From Pseudomonadota bacterium (lineage in GTDB: Bacteria; Pseudomonadota; Gammaproteobacteria; Legionellales; Legionellaceae): 10,098 nt of DNA. Positions 6,627-10,098 of this stretch are shown in pieces. The notes beneath the pieces are model-generated. The model had not been told where the DNA came from, ran no database searches, and was given only the letters and a program-made list of their open reading frames with translations. How positions within the stretch are numbered: the stretch's first letter is position 1; each line of letters starts with the position of its first letter. The stretch spans positions 1 through 10,098 of the forward strand of contig JAKBCM010000041.1 of NCBI GenBank assembly GCA_021807845.1, given 5' to 3'. A program made the translations under genes and the position numbers.

Positions 6627-7733
6627 CTATTGCTCATCATCCCAACTTAAAGTTCCACCAGCTTGATACTCAATGACTCGGGTTTCAAAGAAGTTCTTTT
6701 CCTTTTTCAGATCCATCATTTCGCTCATCCATGGGAATGGATTTTCAGCGCCTGGATAAAGCTCTGCCAAGCCAATTTGGTTTAAGCGACGATTAGCGAT
6801 GAAATGTAAATACTCTTCAAACATTTCAGCATTCATGCCCAAAATACCGTGTGGCATGGTGTCTTTGGCATATTGATACTCCATGGCAACACCTTCTTTG
6901 ATGAGCTCGATGATGTCTTTTTTGAATTCAGCGGTCCATAAATGGGGATTTTCAATTTTGATTTGATTGATCACATCGATACCAAAATTCATGTGCATGG
7001 ATTCATCACGCAAAATGTATTGAAATTGCTCTGAAGTTCCGACCATTTTATTGCGTCTACCCATCGATAAAATTTGGGTAAAGCCTACGTAGAAAAAGAT
7101 CCCTTCAAAAACAACATAGAATGCAATCAAATCACGCAACAAACGCTGATCTTCTGATGGTGTGCCGGTATGGAAATTAGGATCACTTAAACTTTGCGTA
7201 AAGGGTAAGGCCCAAGATGCTTTGGTCGCTACAGACGGAATTTCACGATACATATTAAACACTTCGGCTTCATCGAGGCCTAAGCTTTCAATCACATATT
7301 GATAGGCATGGGTATGTAATGCCTCTTCAAATGCTTGACGCAAGAGATATTGTCGACATTCTGGATTGGTGATATGACGATATACTGCTAATACCAGATT
7401 ATTGGCGACCAATGAATCAGCGGTTGAGAAAAAGCCAAGATTACGTTTGATGATCAATCTTTCATCAGCTGTTAATCCATTGGGATCATTCCATAAAGCC
7501 AGATCGGCGCTCATGTTGATTTCATTGGGCATCCAATGATTGGCACAAGCAGTTAAGTATTTATCCCAAGCCCATTTATATTTAAAGGGCACCAATTGGT
7601 TTAAATCGGCACGACAGTTGATTATTTTTTTATCATCCACATGGATTCGGTTGGCTCCCATTTCTAATAACTCAAGGCCGGTCAATCCGCCGATTTGAGT
7701 TGTATTTGCGTGGTCTGTCATAGGGCTTGTCAT
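6627..7733 (-). CDS. nrdB: Ribonucleotide reductase class Ia, beta subunit
   Basis: Small subunit that holds the di-iron centre and tyrosyl radical used by NrdA to reduce ribonucleoside diphosphates. The product is 368 residues. Metal ligands are all visible at the expected spacing: Asp106 ([10 protein letters not shown]), Glu137 and His140 (EEALHTHAY), Glu210 (VVFEGIFFY), Glu244 and His247 (DESMHMNFG). Tyr144 stands at the radical position, so this is a normal tyrosyl-radical enzyme, not the Phe-type of Chlamydia. Tyr356 near the C-terminus ([17 protein letters not shown]) matches the residue that relays the radical to NrdA. Start: ATG 7733 has AAGGAG six bases upstream; a longer frame to 7811 would reach back into nrdA and adds 26 residues of nrdA shadow, so it is rejected. 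It follows nrdA after 25 bases, in one operon. The stop is TAG. Confidence 0.97.
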   Translation of the reverse strand: MTSPMTDHANTTQIGGLTGLELLEMGANRIHVDDKKIINCRADLNQLVPFKYKWAWDKYLTACANHWMPNEINMSADLALWNDPNGLTADERLIIKRNLGFFSTADSLVANNLVLAVYRHITNPECRQYLLRQAFEEALHTHAYQYVIESLGLDEAEVFNMYREIPSVATKASWALPFTQSLSDPNFHTGTPSEDQRLLRDLIAFYVVFEGIFFYVGFTQILSMGRRNKMVGTSEQFQYILRDESMHMNFGIDVINQIKIENPHLWTAEFKKDIIELIKEGVAMEYQYAKDTMPHGILGMNAEMFEEYLHFIANRRLNQIGLAELYPGAENPFPWMSEMMDLKKEKNFFETRVIEYQAGGTLSWDDEQ

Positions 7734-7739
7734 AGGGTT

Positions 7740-7745
7740 CTCCTT
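7740..7745 (-). promoter_or_regulatory. nrdB ribosome binding site
   Basis: AAGGAG on the minus strand lies six bases before ATG 7733, within the 25-base nrdA-nrdB gap. It is near consensus and settles the nrdB start at [10 protein letters not shown] rather than at the upstream ATG inside nrdA. Confidence 0.85.
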
Positions 7746-7758
7746 GTAAAGGTTGTAT

Positions 7759-10098
7759 TTATTGGCATGCTTCGCATTCAGGATCAGTGATGAGGCAAGC
7801 TTTAGGCTCATCGAGACTCACGGCGTTTAGTGCAAGATCGGTGATAGTTGATTTTTCGGCATTACTGGCGCTTGAACTACGCAAGTAATAAGTTGTTTTT
7901 AAGCCTCTGATCCATGCCTGACGATACAACTCATCCAGCTTCTTCCCGGATGGTTTTGCCATATAAACATTGAGTGATTGTGCTTGGTCTAGCCATTTTT
8001 GTCGACGAGAGGCCGCCTCAATGAGCCAGATGGGGTCCATTTCAAAGGAAGTGGCATAACGCGCTTTTAAGTTGGCTGGAATTCGGTTGATGTGTTGCAC
8101 ACTGCCATTGAAATACTTGAGATCATTGACCATCACTGCATCCCATAAGTTGAGTGCTTTTAAATCAGCCACCAAGTAAGGATTAACGATGGTAAATTCA
8201 CCGGAAAGATTTGATTTCACATAGAGATTTTGGTAGGTCGGTTCAATGGATTGAGAGACCCCACAAATGTTTGAAATGGTGGCTGTTGGTGCTATGGCCA
8301 TGACGTTGGAGTTACGCATGCCTTGGGTACGTACCTTGACGCGCAATGCTTCCCAATCTAAGCGTTGTGATCTATCTTGCTCTAAGAATTGGCCACGGGT
8401 TTGTTGCAGTAGATTGATGGAGTCAATGGGAAGAATTCCTTTGCTCCATAAAGATCCTTCATAGCTTTGGTATTTGCCCCGTTCTTTCGCTAATTCACAT
8501 GACGCTTCAATAGCGTAATAGCTTATCAATTCCATCGAGGTATCTGCAAATTCAACAGCGGCACTTGAGGTGTAGTCAAGATGAAGCGCATACAACGCAT
8601 CTTGAAATCCCATCAACCCTAAGCCAACTGGACGATGTTTTAAATTAGAGTTTCGTGCTTGAGGGACGGAATAATAATTAATATCAATGACGTTATCCAA
8701 CATGCGAATGGCGGTATGGATAGTCCGTTTCAACTTTTCTTTGTCCAATTTGCCTTTTTTGATGTGCTGAGGTAGGTTCACACTGCCTAAGTTACAGACA
8801 GCAATTTCATCTTGTGATGTGTTGAGAGTGATTTCAGTACACAAGTTGGAGCTATGAATCACACCTGCATGCTGTTGTGGAGAGCGCACATTGCAAGCAT
8901 CTTTAAAGGTAAGCCATGGGTGGCCTGTTTCAAAGAGCATGGATAGCATTTTTCGCCACAACTTAATCGCTGGAACGGTTTTGCTATTGTGAATTTTTCC
9001 AAGGGCTGCTTGTTCTTCACATTCAATGTATCTGGCTTCAAAGGCCTTGCCATATAATTCATGGAGCTCTGGGACTTCATCTGGAGAAAACAGCGTCCAA
9101 TTGCCTTCTTCATGCACGCGCTTCATGAACAAATCAGGGATCCAGAGCGCAGTATTCATATCGTGAGTCCGTCGTCTATCGTCGCCTGTGTTTTTACGTA
9201 GTTCTAAAAATTCTTCTACATCACGGTGCCAGCATTCAAGATAAGCGCATACGGCTCCTTTTCGTTTGCCACCTTGATTCACGGCTACAGCAGTCGCATC
9301 GGCAACATTCAAAAAGGGGACAACGCCTTGTGAGCGGCCATTGGTGCCTTTGATATGAGCACCCATCGCGCGTACCGGTGTCCAGTCATTGCCAAGACCA
9401 CCTGCAAATTTAGAGAGGAGAGCATTATCTTTGATGGCACTGTAAATACCATCTAAATGATCAGGAACAGTGGTTAAATAGCAGCTAGATAATTGTGGGC
9501 GCACGGTACCTGCATTAAATAGGGTGGGGGTTGATGCCATATAATCAAAAGAAGATAGCAATTGATAAAATTCAATGGCTTTTTCCTCTTTATTCTGTTC
9601 CCGAATGGCAAGTCCCATAGAAACTCGCATGAAAAAGGCTTGGGGCAGCTCATAACGAATGCCTTTTTCATGGATAAAGTAACGGTCATAGAGTGTTTGT
9701 AAACTCAAATAAGTAAATTGCATATCGCGTTCAGGTAATAAGGCGCTGCCGAGTCTGTCTAAATCAAATTCGCCTAATTTGGGGTCAAGAATGCCTTGGG
9801 TAATGCCATGAGCAATATATTGTTTGAAATAAAGGGGATAGAGGGATGCCATTTCATCAAACGTGGCTTCTTCTTGCATATGTAATTTTTGTAAGGCTTC
9901 ATGACGGTTACTATCTAGCAATAGACGCGCACTCCAATAGGTATCGTTTGGATCTGTTTCAACAAACGCAGTGGCAGACATGATCAAGGCTTTATAAACA
10001 TCTGCCAATTTTGCTTGGTTGTAGAGGTTTCTCAGTGCATCTTTAATCACAGGAGCCGCTTTTACTCCTGTTAAGTTTCGACAAGCTTCAGTCACAAT
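7759..10098 (-). CDS. nrdA: Ribonucleotide reductase class Ia, alpha subunit, 5' end missing
   Basis: Large subunit of aerobic ribonucleotide reductase, which makes deoxynucleotides from ribonucleoside diphosphates in the cytoplasm. The frame is open to the right edge, so the GTG near 10095 is internal. The 779 visible residues begin in the last part of an ATP-cone ([20 protein letters not shown]). Counting from that GTG codon: active-site Cys205 ([10 protein letters not shown]), the N-x-C-x-E triad Asn417-Cys419-Glu421 (SSNLCTEI), the second redox Cys in [11 protein letters not shown], the substrate loop [10 protein letters not shown], the radical-relay pair Tyr736-Tyr737 (TTYYLR), and a C-terminal tail [13 protein letters not shown] whose CxxC (774, 777) is the thioredoxin-reducible pair. 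This ending and the part already present suggest the long type found in Pseudomonas (over 900 residues, doubled ATP-cone); about 150 residues would then be missing. nrdB follows 25 bases downstream. The promoter is outside the window. Confidence 0.97.
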   Translation of the reverse strand: MVTEACRNLTGVKAAPVIKDALRNLYNQAKLADVYKALIMSATAFVETDPNDTYWSARLLLDSNRHEALQKLHMQEEATFDEMASLYPLYFKQYIAHGITQGILDPKLGEFDLDRLGSALLPERDMQFTYLSLQTLYDRYFIHEKGIRYELPQAFFMRVSMGLAIREQNKEEKAIEFYQLLSSFDYMASTPTLFNAGTVRPQLSSCYLTTVPDHLDGIYSAIKDNALLSKFAGGLGNDWTPVRAMGAHIKGTNGRSQGVVPFLNVADATAVAVNQGGKRKGAVCAYLECWHRDVEEFLELRKNTGDDRRRTHDMNTALWIPDLFMKRVHEEGNWTLFSPDEVPELHELYGKAFEARYIECEEQAALGKIHNSKTVPAIKLWRKMLSMLFETGHPWLTFKDACNVRSPQQHAGVIHSSNLCTEITLNTSQDEIAVCNLGSVNLPQHIKKGKLDKEKLKRTIHTAIRMLDNVIDINYYSVPQARNSNLKHRPVGLGLMGFQDALYALHLDYTSSAAVEFADTSMELISYYAIEASCELAKERGKYQSYEGSLWSKGILPIDSINLLQQTRGQFLEQDRSQRLDWEALRVKVRTQGMRNSNVMAIAPTATISNICGVSQSIEPTYQNLYVKSNLSGEFTIVNPYLVADLKALNLWDAVMVNDLKYFNGSVQHINRIPANLKARYATSFEMDPIWLIEAASRRQKWLDQAQSLNVYMAKPSGKKLDELYRQAWIRGLKTTYYLRSSSASNAEKSTITDLALNAVSLDEPKACLITDPECEACQ

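Noticed and set aside
7734..7811. N-terminal extension of nrdB by 26 residues to an ATG at 7811
   Set aside because: The extension lies mostly within nrdA coding sequence on the same strand; AAGGAG six bases before ATG 7733 and family length support the shorter protein.

Overview
The window (low to moderate GC by eye, dense coding) looks like chromosome of a gammaproteobacterium, plausibly in or near the Legionellales. The evidence is the translationally coupled prfB-lysS pair, a prfB with a programmed +1 frameshift, a flagellar sigma factor FliA, and a class Ia ribonucleotide reductase of the long, CxxC-ending type also known from Pseudomonas-like bacteria. The exact genus cannot be fixed from this window.

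Layout. (1) 1-580 (+): the 3' four fifths of fliA, cut by the left window edge. (2) 555-2942 (-): a large membrane protein with a spermidine-synthase-like (SAM-type Rossmann) domain between two sets of membrane segments; its 3' end overlaps the fliA 3' end tail to tail by 26 bp. (3) 2943-3032: short divergent intergenic region with an imperfect dyad and the prfB ribosome binding site. (4) 3033-4140 (+): prfB (release factor 2), readable only through a +1 shift at CTT TGA C (3105-3111). (5) 4137-5621 (+): lysS, overlapping prfB by 4 bp (ATGA). (6) 5622-5900: the only sizeable non-coding stretch, with a perfect 15-bp AT-rich inverted repeat over a likely -10 region and a 25-codon reading frame that ends at a TAA just before, and in frame with, the next gene. 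(7) 5904-6614 (+): a soluble protein of about 236 residues that I do not recognise. (8) 6627-7733 (-) nrdB and 7759 to beyond the right edge (-) nrdA: the two subunits of aerobic class Ia ribonucleotide reductase, with all metal ligands and radical-path residues I looked for in place.

How the genes relate. Most of the window is housekeeping: translation (prfB, lysS), deoxynucleotide synthesis (nrdAB) and the control of late flagellar genes (fliA). The two parts that are not routine are the membrane aminopropyltransferase-like protein and the unrecognised gene with its unusual leader (operator-like repeat, short in-frame leader frame, stop codon overlapping a strong Shine-Dalgarno). I see no tRNA, rRNA, CRISPR array, insertion sequence, phage gene or evident defence system. 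The leader and unknown gene at 5755-6614 are the best candidates for something undescribed, but the evidence is structural only.
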